DNA of 64,000 bases. Origin: Streptomyces composti (GTDB taxonomy: Bacteria; Actinomycetota; Actinomycetes; Streptomycetales; Streptomycetaceae). The notes below the pieces were generated by a model. It was not told the DNA's origin and did no database searches. It worked only from the letters and a program-made list of their open reading frames with translations. The stretch lies in the NCBI RefSeq assembly GCF_012034205.1, contig NZ_JAATEM010000017.1, forward strand, positions 99,856 to 163,855, read 5' to 3'. The translations under genes were made by a program, and so were the position numbers. Below, one piece after another: positions 34,714 to 43,984 of this stretch; the stretch's first letter is position 1; each line of letters begins with the position of its first letter.

Positions 34714-34729
34714 GCAACGGAATAGTTGC
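34714..34729. promoter_or_regulatory. inverted repeat between divergent MFS genes
   Basis: GCAAC and GTTGC face each other across 6 nt in the 102-bp gap between the two exporter genes; a direct repeat TCAAGAA (near 34680-34696) lies beside it. The position suits a single repressor controlling both. No regulator gene adjoins. Confidence 0.4.
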
Positions 34730-34754
34730 CTCAGCAGACAGGTTGCCGCTGACC

Positions 34755-36251
34755 ATGAGATCGACGACGACCGACTCCGCCGCCACCGGCACGCGTGAGA
34801 CCCGTGGGACCGGCGCGGCCGTGGTGCCGCTGCTGGCCTTCGCCGGGATCGTGGTGGCGGTGATGCAGACCCTGCTGGTGCCGGTCATCAAGGATCTGCC
34901 GCGCCTGCTGGACGCCTCGCCCGCCGACGCCTCCTGGGTGCTGACCTCCACCCTGGTGTCCGGTGCCGTCGCCACCCCGATCCTGGGCCGGCTCGGCGAC
35001 CTGTTCGGCAAGCGGCGGATGCTGGTGGCGGGCCTGGCGGTGATGGTGGTGGGGGCGCTGATCAGCGCGTTCACCAGCGATCTGCTGCTGATGATCGCCG
35101 GCCGTACCCTCCAGGGCTTCGCGATGGGCGCGATCCCGCTCGGCATCGGCCTGATGCGGGACCTGCTGCCGCGGGAGCGGCTGGCCTCGGCGATGGGCCT
35201 GATGAGCTCCTCCATAGGCGTCGGCGGCGGCCTCGCCCTGCCCGCCGCCGCGCTGGTCGCCCAGCACGCCGACTGGCACGTCCTCTACTTCGGCGCCGCC
35301 GGCCTCGGCCTGCTCGCGATCACGCTGATCCTCCTGGTCGTGCCCGAGTCGCCGGCGCGCGCCCCGGGCACCTTCGACCTGCCGGGCGCGCTGGGCCTGT
35401 CCGCCGGTCTCGTGCTGTTCCTGCTGCCGGTCTCCAAGGGCGGCGACTGGGGCTGGGCCTCGGCCACGACGCTCACGCTCTTCGGCGCCTCGGCGGTGGT
35501 GCTGCTGCTCTGGGGGTGGATGGAGCTGCGCCTGCCGGCTCCGCTGGTCGACCTGCGCACCACCGCACGCCGCGAGGTGCTGCTCACCAACCTCGCGTCG
35601 ATCATGGTCGGCGTCTCCTTCTTCGTGGTCTCCCTGGTCCTTCCGCAGCTCCTGCAGCTGCCCGCCGACACCGGCTACGGGCTCGGGCAGTCGATGGTCG
35701 TCGCCGGTCTGTGCGTTGCACCGCTCGGCCTGACGATGATGTTCACCGCCCCGGTGTACGCCCGCCTCTCGGCCCGCTACGGCCCGCGGGCCACCCTCAT
35801 CCTCGGCCTGCTGATCATCGGGCTCGGCTACGGCGGCGGCCTCGGCCTGATGAGCGCCGCCTGGCAGACCCTGGTGACCTCGGTCGTCCTGGGCGCCGGC
35901 ATCGGCCTCGCCTACGCCTCGCTGCCCGCGCTGATCAACGCCGCGGTCCCGGCGTCGGAGACGGGCGCGGCGAACGGCCTGAACACGCTGATGCGGTCCA
36001 TCGGCACCTCGGTGTCCAGCGCCGTGATCGGCACGGTGCTCGCGGCCACGGCACACACCACGGGCGGTGTGGCGGTGCCCTCGATGCACGGCTTCCGCCT
36101 CTCCTTCCTGATCGCCACGGGGGCGGTGGCCGTCGGCCTGCTCCTGGCGCTGTTCCTGCCGGCCGCGCGACCGCAGCCCGGCGGGCAGCTGCTGGCGAGC
36201 AGCGAGGACGATCCTGCCGCACGGCCGGCTCCCGGCCGGGTCTCCGCCTGA
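34755..36251 (+). CDS. MFS transporter, DHA2-type
   Basis: A 498-residue membrane protein with about 14 segments. Motif A-like GRLGDLFGKRRMLVAGLA and motif B-like AGRTLQGFAMG are visible; the C-terminal tail is cytoplasmic and Pro/Ala-rich. I start at ATG 34755 (MRSTTT) rather than TTG 34743. It is divergent from the MFS gene at 33219. Probably an efflux pump; substrate unknown. Confidence 0.88.
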   Translation: MRSTTTDSAATGTRETRGTGAAVVPLLAFAGIVVAVMQTLLVPVIKDLPRLLDASPADASWVLTSTLVSGAVATPILGRLGDLFGKRRMLVAGLAVMVVGALISAFTSDLLLMIAGRTLQGFAMGAIPLGIGLMRDLLPRERLASAMGLMSSSIGVGGGLALPAAALVAQHADWHVLYFGAAGLGLLAITLILLVVPESPARAPGTFDLPGALGLSAGLVLFLLPVSKGGDWGWASATTLTLFGASAVVLLLWGWMELRLPAPLVDLRTTARREVLLTNLASIMVGVSFFVVSLVLPQLLQLPADTGYGLGQSMVVAGLCVAPLGLTMMFTAPVYARLSARYGPRATLILGLLIIGLGYGGGLGLMSAAWQTLVTSVVLGAGIGLAYASLPALINAAVPASETGAANGLNTLMRSIGTSVSSAVIGTVLAATAHTTGGVAVPSMHGFRLSFLIATGAVAVGLLLALFLPAARPQPGGQLLASSEDDPAARPAPGRVSA

Positions 36252-36294
36252 CCCCGCTCATCGGCCGCGGCCGCGCGTACGGCAGCATGACCCC

Positions 36295-36978
36295 GTGGAC
36301 ACACGGACGACCTCCCAGGCCGGCGGCGCGCCGGCGGCACCCGGCCCCGGCGTACTCGCCGCGTTCGAGGCGGCGAAGGGCTTCATGCCCGTCGACGAAG
36401 GGCTCGCCCTGTACGCGGCGGCCCGGGAGGCGGGCGGCCTCGGCCTGCCCCTGCTGGAGGTCGGCACCTACTGCGGCCGCTCCACGATCCTGCTGGCCGA
36501 CGCGGCCAGGGCGGCCGGGGTCACCGCGCTCACCGTGGACCACCACCGCGGCAGCGAGGAGCAGCAGCCCGGCTGGGAGTACCACGACCCGGAGACGGTC
36601 GATCCCGAGCTGGGCGTGATGGACACCCTGCCCGCCTTCCGCCGCACCCTGCACCGGGCGGGCCTGGAGGAGCACGTCGTCGCCCTCGTCGGCCGCTCAC
36701 CGCAGATCGCGTCCCTGTGGGCCTCCCCGCTGGCCCTGGTCTTCATCGACGGCGGCCACACCGACGAGCACGCCACCGCCGACTACGAGGGCTGGGCGCC
36801 CCATGTCGCCCCGGGCGGCCTCCTCGTCATCCACGACGTCTTCCCCGACCCCGCCGACGAGTTCACCGGCCAGGCGCCCTACCGCGTCTACCTCCGCGCC
36901 CTCGCCTCCGGCGCCTTCACCGAGGTGTCCGCCCGGAACTCCCTGCGCGTACTGCGGCGTACGGGGCCGGGCATCTGA
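36295..36978 (+). CDS. class I SAM-dependent methyltransferase (Methyltransf_24 type)
   Basis: A 227-residue protein with motif I LLEVGTYCGRSTILLADAA, LTVDHHRGSEEQQPGWEYHDP (the acidic loop and a conserved His-rich turn), LVFIDGGHTDEHATADYEGW, and GGLLVIHDVFPD. This is the pattern of class I methyltransferases related to O-methyltransferases and cephalosporin-hydroxylase-like proteins. GTG start at 36295, 43 nt after the MFS stop, so perhaps co-transcribed. Substrate unknown. Confidence 0.85.
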   Translation: MDTRTTSQAGGAPAAPGPGVLAAFEAAKGFMPVDEGLALYAAAREAGGLGLPLLEVGTYCGRSTILLADAARAAGVTALTVDHHRGSEEQQPGWEYHDPETVDPELGVMDTLPAFRRTLHRAGLEEHVVALVGRSPQIASLWASPLALVFIDGGHTDEHATADYEGWAPHVAPGGLLVIHDVFPDPADEFTGQAPYRVYLRALASGAFTEVSARNSLRVLRRTGPGI

Positions 36979-37008
36979 GGGAGCCCGTGGTCCGGGTCAC
37001 TTGACGGA

Positions 37009-37040
37009 CGCCCGCGCCCCGGAGTCGCGGGGAGCGGGCG
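37009..37040. terminator. stem-loop between convergent genes
   Basis: CGCCCGC-G-CCCCG pairs with CGGGG-A-GCGGGCG (12 pairs with one mismatch) between the methyltransferase ending at 36978 and the minus-strand gene ending at 37080; it can serve both directions. Confidence 0.65.
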
Positions 37041-37079
37041 GGACGGCGCGGAGGCCCCCCTCGAAGCGCGTGGCACCGC

Positions 37080-37556
37080 TCACTCCGCCCTCTTCCACGT
37101 CTTGCACCCGCTGGTCAGGAACGCCTTGTCGCTCGCGGAGACGGTGACGGTCGCCGGGCCATCGGTGTTCCCGTTGGTGATGATGTCGTCGAACTCACCC
37201 GAGGTCCCGCTGAGCCTGGCCCAGTAGCAGTTGGGGATGACCGAGTCCTCGGGACCGTCGGTCCGGTAGGTCCCTGGCCGGATCTCCTTGCCGACGACGA
37301 AGGTGCCGTCCCCGGGGACCTCGTCGGCGGGCTCGCGGGACGCCTCCTGAGCGGATGCCTCTCCCCGGGCGGATTCCTCCCCCGCCGGGTCGGCCGGCGC
37401 GGCGCCGGTGCCGGACGCCGACTCCGTGACGGTCTCGGTGACCGTGCTCTCCGCCGAGGGCGAGGTGTCGTTGTCCGAGCCGCCGCCCGCCCCGATGACG
37501 TTGCCGATGACGAGTCCGAGGACGACGGCCACGGTGTGCGTGAGAACACCGCGCAC
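37080..37556 (-). CDS. membrane-anchored extracytoplasmic protein of unknown function (start uncertain)
   Basis: One transmembrane segment (TVAVVLGLVIGNVIGAG) is followed by an Asp/Ser/Ala/Glu-rich linker and a C-terminal domain with GTFVVGKEIRPGTYRT and two Cys (NCYWARL and SGCKTW), probably disulphide-bonded outside the cell. The frame stays open to 37787, and the stretch to about 37670 still looks protein-like (Pro/Arg-rich, cytoplasmic), but the only other in-frame start, GTG 37787, lies inside the divergent amidase gene in poorly biased codons. I give the conservative GTG at 37556. The true start may lie between, or a start codon may have been lost. Confidence 0.6.
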   Translation of the reverse strand: MRGVLTHTVAVVLGLVIGNVIGAGGGSDNDTSPSAESTVTETVTESASGTGAAPADPAGEESARGEASAQEASREPADEVPGDGTFVVGKEIRPGTYRTDGPEDSVIPNCYWARLSGTSGEFDDIITNGNTDGPATVTVSASDKAFLTSGCKTWKRAE

Positions 37557-37726
37557 GGAGCGCGACCTGCGCGGTGCGCCGGGCGGCTGCGGCCCCCGCT
37601 GCGGGAGTTCCTCCCGCCGGCCCCATCGGGGAGGCTCCTCCGGCGGCCCCCATGAGCCGGAGGCATCGTTGCCGTTCCTGCACTCAGGGTGCGCCCGGGG
37701 GAACGAATCCGCACGGCGGAAGCCGC

Positions 37727-37732
37727 TAGGGT
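37727..37732 (+). promoter_or_regulatory. -10 element of the amidase gene
   Basis: TAGGGT, a good Streptomyces -10 (TANNNT), ends 6 nt before the GTG start at 37739, so the transcript is probably leaderless. No clear -35 is seen. Confidence 0.5.
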
Positions 37733-37738
37733 GGCTGC

Positions 37739-38731
37739 GTGTCGTATACGGGGCCCGATTTCGATGATCCTGAGCCGCGGCGGTCACGGCGGGGGCCGCT
37801 GACCGTGGCGCTGGCCGCCCTGGTGCCGGGTGCGCTGCTCGGGTGGGCGGTGTACGCCGTGGCCGGCGGGGGGTCGGGGGACGGCGAGCGGAACGGCGGT
37901 GCGGCGGGCGAGGCGTCGGCCTCGGTGTCGTCGCGGGCGCCGTCGTCGGCGACGGCGCCGGCCTCGCCGTCGGGGAAGCCGTCCGGGAAGCCGTCCAGGA
38001 GTGCGGAGCCGAGTGCGTCCGCGGCCTCCGGGTCCGTTTCGGCGCCGGCCGCGTCCGGTCCCCTCACGGGGAAGGTCGTGGTCATCGACCCGGGGCACAA
38101 TCCCGGCAATTTCCGGCACACCGCCGAGATCAACCGTCAGGTGGACATCGGGACCCACCGCAAGGAGTGCGACACCACCGGAACCTCCACCAACGGTGGT
38201 TACATCGAGGCGAAGTTCACACTCGACGTCGCCCGCCGGATGCGTGACCTGCTCGAGGCGCAGGGCGCGACGGTGAAGCTGACGCAGGACGGCGACCGGC
38301 CGTTCGGCCCGTGCATCGACGAGCGGGCCCGGATCGGCAACGAGGCGAAGGCGGATGCCGTGGTGTCCCTCCACGCCGACGGCTCCGGAGCCGGCAACCG
38401 CGGGTTCCATGTGATCCTGCCCGGCGCCGTGAACGCCGGCGCGGCCGACACCCGGGCCATCGTCGGACCGTCCCGTGAACTCGGTGAGCGCATCGCCGGG
38501 AACTTCGTCCGGGTCACCGGCAGCGCGCCCTCCAACTACGTGGGCGGCGGCACGGGTCTCGTCACGCGTAAGGACCTGGGCGGTCTCAATCTGTCAACGG
38601 TTCCCAAGGTGTTCATCGAGTGCGGGAACATGCGCGATAGCAAGGACGCGGCACAGCTGACCAGCGGTGCCTGGCGGCAGAAAGCGGCGCGTGGGATTTC
38701 GGATGGAATCGTGAGTTTTCTGCGCGGGTAG
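37739..38731 (+). CDS. N-acetylmuramoyl-L-alanine amidase (Amidase_3), membrane-anchored
   Basis: A 330-residue cell-wall hydrolase. A short basic N-terminus and one transmembrane helix (residues about 20-42) are followed by a Ser/Ala/Pro linker to about 108, then the zinc amidase domain. Ligands are visible: VVVIDPGHNPG (His), YIEAKFTL (Glu), VVSLHADGSG (His), and the catalytic Glu in FIECGNMRD. It cuts the bond between MurNAc and the stem peptide. GTG start 7 nt after a -10 element, so probably leaderless. Two Cys flank the active site (RKECDTT and FGPCIDE). Confidence 0.92.
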   Translation: MSYTGPDFDDPEPRRSRRGPLTVALAALVPGALLGWAVYAVAGGGSGDGERNGGAAGEASASVSSRAPSSATAPASPSGKPSGKPSRSAEPSASAASGSVSAPAASGPLTGKVVVIDPGHNPGNFRHTAEINRQVDIGTHRKECDTTGTSTNGGYIEAKFTLDVARRMRDLLEAQGATVKLTQDGDRPFGPCIDERARIGNEAKADAVVSLHADGSGAGNRGFHVILPGAVNAGAADTRAIVGPSRELGERIAGNFVRVTGSAPSNYVGGGTGLVTRKDLGGLNLSTVPKVFIECGNMRDSKDAAQLTSGAWRQKAARGISDGIVSFLRG

Positions 38732-38889
38732 CAGTCCGGGGCACTGGTCCCGGCGGACAGCCTGATCGAGCGGACGATAGTGTCGTTCCTACGATGAGGG
38801 GCCACCCCCGCGCTTCGCACCCTGGCCCGAGGGCGACAAGGTGACAGCGACGCCTCTACCGACGACGAGACGACAACGAAGGACCTGAA

Positions 38890-39726
38890 GTGAATATCCG
38901 CTCCCTCACTCGAGGCGACGGCGTGGTGATCGGAGCAGCGGTGTTGCTGTTCATCGCGTCGTTCCTCGACATCTACTCGTTCGACGGCGTGGACGACGAC
39001 GGCATCCCCAGCCTGTGGGGCAGCGGGCCGGTGTTGTTCGGTGTCGTGCTGGCGGGGTTGATCGGCGCCGCTCTCGTCGTCGTGGCCCGGGCCCTGCCGC
39101 AGCCGAAGAAGGTCGCGGGCCTCGACCTCGGGCAGCTCGGGATCGCCTTCACGGTCTTCGCCGCCTGGTGCGCTCTGGGCAACATCTTCGACCCGCTGGG
39201 TGCGTTCGACAACGACAACAGCAGCTTCGCCGACCGGATCGACCCGGGCATGGGCCTGATCCTCGCCCTCATCGCCACCCTGGTGCTGGCCGCCGCCGCG
39301 GTCGCCACCCCGCTGGTCCCGGCGCTCAAGGGCAACCTGCTCCCGGCCGGCGGCCCGTCCGCCCCGCAGCCCTACGGTGCCCAGCCGCCCGGCGGTTACG
39401 GCTACCCGGGCGCCCAGCAGCCCTACCCCGGCCAGCCGGGCCAGCCCGGTCCCGGCGGCCAGCAGCCGTTCCCGGGCGGTCAGCCGCAGCCGCAGCAGGG
39501 CCAGCCGCCGGCGCCCCAGCCCGCCGGGGACTTCTCCCCGTTCTGGTTCGCCGTGCCGGTGCCCCGGCCGCTGTTCCCCGAGGACGGCTCGCCGACGCCG
39601 ATCGCCGAACTGGCGCCCGGCACCTGGTACCTGGCGGTGGAGCAGCGCGGTCAGGCGCTGGTCGCCCAGACGCAGGACGGCCGCCGCGGCGTGCTGCAGG
39701 ACACCTCCGGTATCCAGCGCGGCTGA
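38890..39726 (+). CDS. four-helix membrane protein with Pro/Gly/Gln-rich tail (DUF5336-like)
   Basis: A 278-residue protein. Four hydrophobic segments lie in residues 1-145 (VVIGAAVLLFIASFLDIYSF is the first), followed by a low-complexity tail of PG, PQ and GQ units (about 155-220) and a small C-terminal domain (FSPFWFAVPVPRPLF...GTWYLAVEQ). The layout resembles the actinobacterial DUF5336/34-kDa antigen group. GTG start at 38890. Function unknown. Confidence 0.7.
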   Translation: MNIRSLTRGDGVVIGAAVLLFIASFLDIYSFDGVDDDGIPSLWGSGPVLFGVVLAGLIGAALVVVARALPQPKKVAGLDLGQLGIAFTVFAAWCALGNIFDPLGAFDNDNSSFADRIDPGMGLILALIATLVLAAAAVATPLVPALKGNLLPAGGPSAPQPYGAQPPGGYGYPGAQQPYPGQPGQPGPGGQQPFPGGQPQPQQGQPPAPQPAGDFSPFWFAVPVPRPLFPEDGSPTPIAELAPGTWYLAVEQRGQALVAQTQDGRRGVLQDTSGIQRG

Positions 39727-39831
39727 CCCACGCCGGACTGCTCACGGCCCCTCGTCCTCCCGGGCGGGGGGCCGTTGCCGTACCCTCGACGCCCGCGCAT
39801 ACTGACGCACCGTCACTGGCCCCCCACCCGG

Positions 39832-40208
39832 CCCGAGGGCTTCGTCGTCGCCCCGATGGCCCAGGTACGGGTCTGCCGGGACGTCGCCGGGGGTCTGCTC
39901 CCGGTGAAGGCCATGCTCGGCTTCTCCATCGGCGGCTTGGGGCACGCCTCCCGCAACCTCCACGCCGCCCCGCCCGCATGGGGTACGAGGAGGAGGCCCG
40001 CCGGGTGCGGGAGCTGTTCCTGTCCGGGCGCCGCGAGGAGGCGGTGCGGGCGGTGCCGGACGCCTTCGCCGACGAGATCTCCCTGGTGGGGCCGCGGGAA
40101 CGCATCGCCGAGCGGCTCGAGTTGTGGCGCAGGGGCCCGGTGACGGACCTGCGGGCGCCGGCCCCGGATCCGGTGAGCCTGCGGGTGCTCGCCGAACTCG
40201 ATTCCTGA
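39832..40208 (+). pseudogene. remnant of an LLM-class F420-dependent oxidoreductase
   Basis: Only the C-terminal third of a luciferase-like monooxygenase is left. GFVVAPMAQVRVCRDVAG through LGFSIGGLGHASRNLHAA is in one frame. After a frameshift near 39960-39980 the match continues as MGYEEEARRVRELFLSGRREEAVRAVPDAF, VGPRERIAERLELWR and so on to TGA at 40208. The N-terminal barrel is absent. It has no start or ribosome site. Confidence 0.8.
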
Positions 40209-40296
40209 GCCCCCGTCCGAGGGCGCGCGGGCCTCGCGCAAGGACGCCCGGCCAACCCGCGGGTTTCACCCGGCGGATCGGGGCCAGACGGAAGAC

Positions 40297-40590
40297 ATGT
40301 CTCCCCGGTATCGCACTGGTTCCACCTCCGCGGGGACGGTCGTCGCGGTGATCGCGGACATCATGGCCGTCATCCTCGGACTGTGGATTCTGATGTACCT
40401 GCTGGACGCCAACCGCGGCAACGAACTGGTGCAGTTCGTGCACGACGCGGCCGACTGGCTGGCCGGCTGGTCCCGTGACCTGTTCACCTTCGACGAGGCC
40501 TGGGCGAGGGTGGTCTGCGGCTACGGCCTCGCCGCGGTCGTCTACCTCTTCATCGGCCACGCGATCGCGAACCGCCTGCGCAGGCACTGA
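40297..40590 (+). CDS. small two-helix membrane protein
   Basis: A 97-residue protein with hydrophobic segments at about 14-36 and 73-92, separated by an amphipathic loop (VQFVHDAADWLAGWSRDLF). ATG start at 40297. No recognisable function. It converges on the gene ending at 40630, with a hairpin between. Confidence 0.7.
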   Translation: MSPRYRTGSTSAGTVVAVIADIMAVILGLWILMYLLDANRGNELVQFVHDAADWLAGWSRDLFTFDEAWARVVCGYGLAAVVYLFIGHAIANRLRRH

Positions 40591-40595
40591 GCCGC

Positions 40596-40622
40596 GCGGG
40601 CGGTGAACCCGACGACGCCCGC
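40596..40622. terminator. hairpin between convergent genes
   Basis: GCGGGCG and CGCCCGC form a 7-bp stem around a 13-nt loop in the 39-bp gap between two convergent stops. Confidence 0.45.
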
Positions 40623-40629
40623 CCGTCCG

Positions 40630-41706
40630 TCAGTCCCCGGCGCAGCAGTCCGCGTCCAGGCCCCACGGCAGGTGTTCCCCGCCGAAGACCTGGCAGGTGG
40701 CCTCGTGGCCGCCCAGCGCGGCGACCGCGAGCAGCACCGAGCCGGCGGTCCAGGTGGTGAGCTCCTGCGGCCACACGGCGTCGTCGTCGAAGACGTACCC
40801 CGTCCAGTACAGGCCGCTCGCCGCGTCCCGCAGGTGCTGGATGGAGCGGAGGATCTCGAGCGCCCGGTCGGACTCGCCCATCGCCCACAGGGCCAGGGCG
40901 AGTTCGGCCGACTCGCCGCCGGTCACCCACGGGTTGGGCACCACGCAGCGCACCCCGAGGCCGGGCACCACGAAGCGGTCCCAGCCCTCCTCGATGCGCG
41001 CCTTGGCCTCCGCGCCGGTGAGCGCGCCGCCCAGCACCGGGTAGTACCAGTCCATCGAGTAGCGGTCCTTGTCCAGGAACCGCTCCGGGTGGCGCCGTAT
41101 CGCGTGCCGCAGCGCGCCCGCGGCCAGCTCCCAGTCGGGCTGCGGCTCCTCCCGCTGCTCGGCGATGGCGAGCGCGCAGCGCAGCGCGTGGTGGATCGAG
41201 GAGGAGCCGGTGAGCAGCGCGTCGGTGGTGGCGGTGCCGTCGTCGTCGCGCCGCCAGCCGATCTGCCCGCCGGGCTGCTGGAGCCGCAGCACGAACTCGA
41301 CCGCCGCGTACACCACGGGCCACAGGCGGTCGAGGAAGGTGTCGTCGCCGGTGGAGAGGTAGTGGTGCCACACCCCGACGGCGACATAGGCGACGAAGTT
41401 GGTCTCCCGGCCGCGGTCGGTGATGTCCCGGGGGTCGCCGTCGGCGTAGGCGGCGTACCAGGAGCCGTCGGGCTGCTGGTGCCGGGCCAGCCAGAGGTAG
41501 GCCCGCTCGGCGGCCTCGTGCTCGCCCGCCGCGTCCAGCGCCATGGCGGCCTCGACGTGGTCCCACGGGTCGAGGTGGTGGCCACGGAACCAGGGGATGG
41601 CGCCGTCCGCGCGCTGCAGCCGGAGGATGCCGCGCACGGTCGCGGCGGCCTGCCCGGCGGTCAGCACCCCGGGCAGCACCAGGTGTTCGGTCCGGGGCGT
41701 GGTCAC
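40630..41706 (-). CDS. alpha/alpha-toroid (prenyltransferase/cyclase-like) protein
   Basis: A 358-residue cytosolic protein with repeated helical hairpins of the terpenoid-cyclase/six-hairpin glycosidase type: ILRLQRADGAIPWFRGHHLDPWDHVEAAMAL, then WLARHQQPDGSWYAAY and FVLRLQQPGGQIGW (QxPDGSW-like turns). No DxDD motif of squalene-hopene cyclase is present, so it is unlikely to be a cyclase; a glycan-acting role fits its operon with a glycosyltransferase. The GTG start overlaps the methyltransferase stop as GTGA. Confidence 0.78.
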   Translation of the reverse strand: MTTPRTEHLVLPGVLTAGQAAATVRGILRLQRADGAIPWFRGHHLDPWDHVEAAMALDAAGEHEAAERAYLWLARHQQPDGSWYAAYADGDPRDITDRGRETNFVAYVAVGVWHHYLSTGDDTFLDRLWPVVYAAVEFVLRLQQPGGQIGWRRDDDGTATTDALLTGSSSIHHALRCALAIAEQREEPQPDWELAAGALRHAIRRHPERFLDKDRYSMDWYYPVLGGALTGAEAKARIEEGWDRFVVPGLGVRCVVPNPWVTGGESAELALALWAMGESDRALEILRSIQHLRDAASGLYWTGYVFDDDAVWPQELTTWTAGSVLLAVAALGGHEATCQVFGGEHLPWGLDADCCAGD

Positions 41707-42437
41707 GCGGCGTCCACCGGGGGCAGGTGCGGCTTGGTCGCGTACGCCACGAAGCTCTTGCCGATGAGCGGGTTGAGCGCCTGCTCGGCGATCCGGGTGG
41801 CCAGCGGCTTCTTCATGATGTCCCAGACCAGCAGCTTGTGGTACGCCCGCACGGGCAGCGCCTTGTCGTTGTCCACGCCGAAGGCGCACTTGAGCCACCA
41901 GTACGGGGAGTGCAGGGCGTGCGCGTGGTGCGTGCCGTACGGCCTGAGGCCGGCCTCGCGCATCCTGGCGAGCAGTTCGTCCGCCTTGTAGATGCGGATG
42001 TGGCCGCCCTCGACCTCGTGGTAGGCGTCGGACAGCGCCCAGCAGACCTTCTCGGGGCCGTAGCGGGGCACCGTGACGGCGATGCGGCCGCCCGGCTTGA
42101 GGACGCGGACCATCTCGGCGAGCACGCCCTTGTCGTCCGGGATGTGCTCCATCACCTCGGAGATGATCACGACGTCGAAGGACTCGTCGGGGAAGGGCAG
42201 CGCGAGGGCGTCGCCCTCCATGGCGGTGGCCTCGGCTCCCGCGGGGGCCTCGCCGGCCTCCTTCATCGCCGCGAACCACTTGGCGACCTCGCGGATCTCG
42301 TCCCCGTTCCGGTCGAGTGCCACGACGCGGGCGCCGCGCCGGTAGCACTCGAAGGCGTGCCGGCCGGCTCCACAGCCGAGGTCCAGGACACGGTCGCCGG
42401 GGGCGAGCGGGAACCGGGAGAAGTCGACGGTCAGCAC
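41703..42437 (-). CDS. class I SAM-dependent methyltransferase
   Basis: A 244-residue enzyme: VLDLGCGAGRHAFECYRRG (motif I), VVALDRNGDEI, VVIISEVMEHIPDD and LKPGGRIAVTVPRYGPE. It is the middle gene of a three-gene operon (glycosyltransferase, methyltransferase, toroid protein), with overlaps of 7 nt and 4 nt, so the three probably act in one pathway, perhaps making or modifying a glycolipid or polysaccharide. GTG 42437 is chosen; the longer ORF to 43598 is antisense-frame sequence in the glycosyltransferase gene. Confidence 0.88.
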   Translation of the reverse strand: MLTVDFSRFPLAPGDRVLDLGCGAGRHAFECYRRGARVVALDRNGDEIREVAKWFAAMKEAGEAPAGAEATAMEGDALALPFPDESFDVVIISEVMEHIPDDKGVLAEMVRVLKPGGRIAVTVPRYGPEKVCWALSDAYHEVEGGHIRIYKADELLARMREAGLRPYGTHHAHALHSPYWWLKCAFGVDNDKALPVRAYHKLLVWDIMKKPLATRIAEQALNPLIGKSFVAYATKPHLPPVDAA

Positions 42438-43930
42438 GTGGCCCTGCTTTCGGGGTGGGAGGTTGCGGACTCTTCCGTGGGGGTGGCGTCGGGGGCGCCC
42501 GCCGACGCGGGCGCGGAACCGGTCGCGGGGGCGCCGGCCTGGGCGGCGGCGGTGCGGGCGGACCTTCCGGCCGGGCGGGCGGACCCTCCGGAGGGCGCGG
42601 TGCGGGCCGCGCGCGCCGCGTGGCCCGGCGGCGCGGCGTCGATGGCCTCGCGGTAGCGGGCCACGGTGCCTTCCGCGGCCCGCGCCCAGGTGAAGTGGCG
42701 CAGCACCCGTTCGCGGCCGGCCGCGCCCAGCCTGCGGCGCAGGTCCTCGTCCGCCAGCAGCCGGTTGAGTCCGGCGGCCAGCGCTCCGGCGTCGCCGGGC
42801 GGCACGGCCAGGCAGGTCTCGCCGTCGCGTCCGGCGACCTCGGGGATGGCGCCGCCGGTGGTGGCGAGCAGCGGGGTGCCGGTGGCCATGGCCTCGGCGG
42901 CGGGCAGCGAGAAGCCCTCGTAGAGCGAGGGGACGCAGGCGACCTGGGCCGAGCGCACCAGGTCGACCAGTTCGGCGTCGGAGATGCCCTTGACGAACTC
43001 GACGGCACCTTCGAGCCCGTACCGCTCGATCGCCTGCGCGACGGGGCCCTCGGCGGGCCGCTTGCCGACGACGACGAGGTGGGCGTCGGGGTGCTCGGTG
43101 CGCACCTTGGCCAGCGCCTCGACGAGGAACACCAGCCCCTTGAGCGGGACGTCGGCGCTGGAGGTGGTGACGATCCGGCCGGGTACGACCGGCACGGACG
43201 GGTCCGGCGAGAACAGGTCGGTGTCGGCGCCGATGTGCACGACGTGGATCCGCTCGGGCCGCACGCCGAGATGGTCGACGATCTCCTGGCGGGAGGTGCC
43301 GGAGACGGTGAGCACGGACGGCAGCCGCCGCGCGACCCGCTTCTGCATGCGGGTGAAGGCGTACCAGCGGCGCACCGAGCAGCGCCGCTGCCAGGTCTCG
43401 GCGGCGTCCAGCTCCAGCTGCCGGTCCACGGTGATGGGGTGGTGGATGGTGGTGACCAGGGGCGCGCCGAGGTCGCCGAGGAGTCCGTAGCCGAGGGTCT
43501 GGTTGTCGTGGACGACGTCGAAGTCGCCGCGGCGCGCGCGCAGATGGCGGCGGGCGCGCAGCGAGAAGGTGAGCGGCTCCGGGAAGCCGCCGGTCCACAT
43601 GGTGCCGACCTCGAGGGCGTCGATCCAGTCGCGGTACTCCTCCCGCTTCGGGGTGCGGAAAGGATCCGGCTGGCGGTAGAGATCCAGGCTCGGCAGCTCG
43701 GTGAGGCTCAGCCCGTCGTAGCCCTCGTCGAGGACCGGGTAGGGCTGGGCTCCGATGACCTCCACGCGGTGCCCGAGGCGGGCGAGTTCGCGGGAGAGAT
43801 GACGTACGTAGACGCCCTGCCCGCCACAGAACGGGTTTCCCTTGTAGGTCAGGAGTGCGATGCGCAGCGGGCGCAAGCCGTCGGCGGCAGGGCCCGCGAA
43901 GGGCCCGGCCTGACTGGCCTCAGCGGTCAC
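42431..43930 (-). CDS. GT4-family glycosyltransferase
   Basis: A 499-residue GT-B enzyme. The N-terminal domain has NPFCGGQGVYVRHLSREL (Gly-rich donor loop); the C-terminal domain has SSADVPLKGLVFLVEAL, VGKRPAEGP, and PSLYEGFSLPAAEAMATG with the EX7E motif, as in GT4 retaining transferases. The last 70 residues are a disordered Ala/Pro/Ser tail. GTG start at 43930. A KstR-type box lies 55-68 nt upstream, in the region shared with the divergent kstR-like gene, so this operon may be under the same control. Confidence 0.9.
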   Translation of the reverse strand: MTAEASQAGPFAGPAADGLRPLRIALLTYKGNPFCGGQGVYVRHLSRELARLGHRVEVIGAQPYPVLDEGYDGLSLTELPSLDLYRQPDPFRTPKREEYRDWIDALEVGTMWTGGFPEPLTFSLRARRHLRARRGDFDVVHDNQTLGYGLLGDLGAPLVTTIHHPITVDRQLELDAAETWQRRCSVRRWYAFTRMQKRVARRLPSVLTVSGTSRQEIVDHLGVRPERIHVVHIGADTDLFSPDPSVPVVPGRIVTTSSADVPLKGLVFLVEALAKVRTEHPDAHLVVVGKRPAEGPVAQAIERYGLEGAVEFVKGISDAELVDLVRSAQVACVPSLYEGFSLPAAEAMATGTPLLATTGGAIPEVAGRDGETCLAVPPGDAGALAAGLNRLLADEDLRRRLGAAGRERVLRHFTWARAAEGTVARYREAIDAAPPGHAARAARTAPSGGSARPAGRSARTAAAQAGAPATGSAPASAGAPDATPTEESATSHPESRATC

Positions 43931-43984
43931 CCTGGGCCCCCTTCTCCCTGCACTGTCCCGCGAGACTACGACGGGACGCTAACC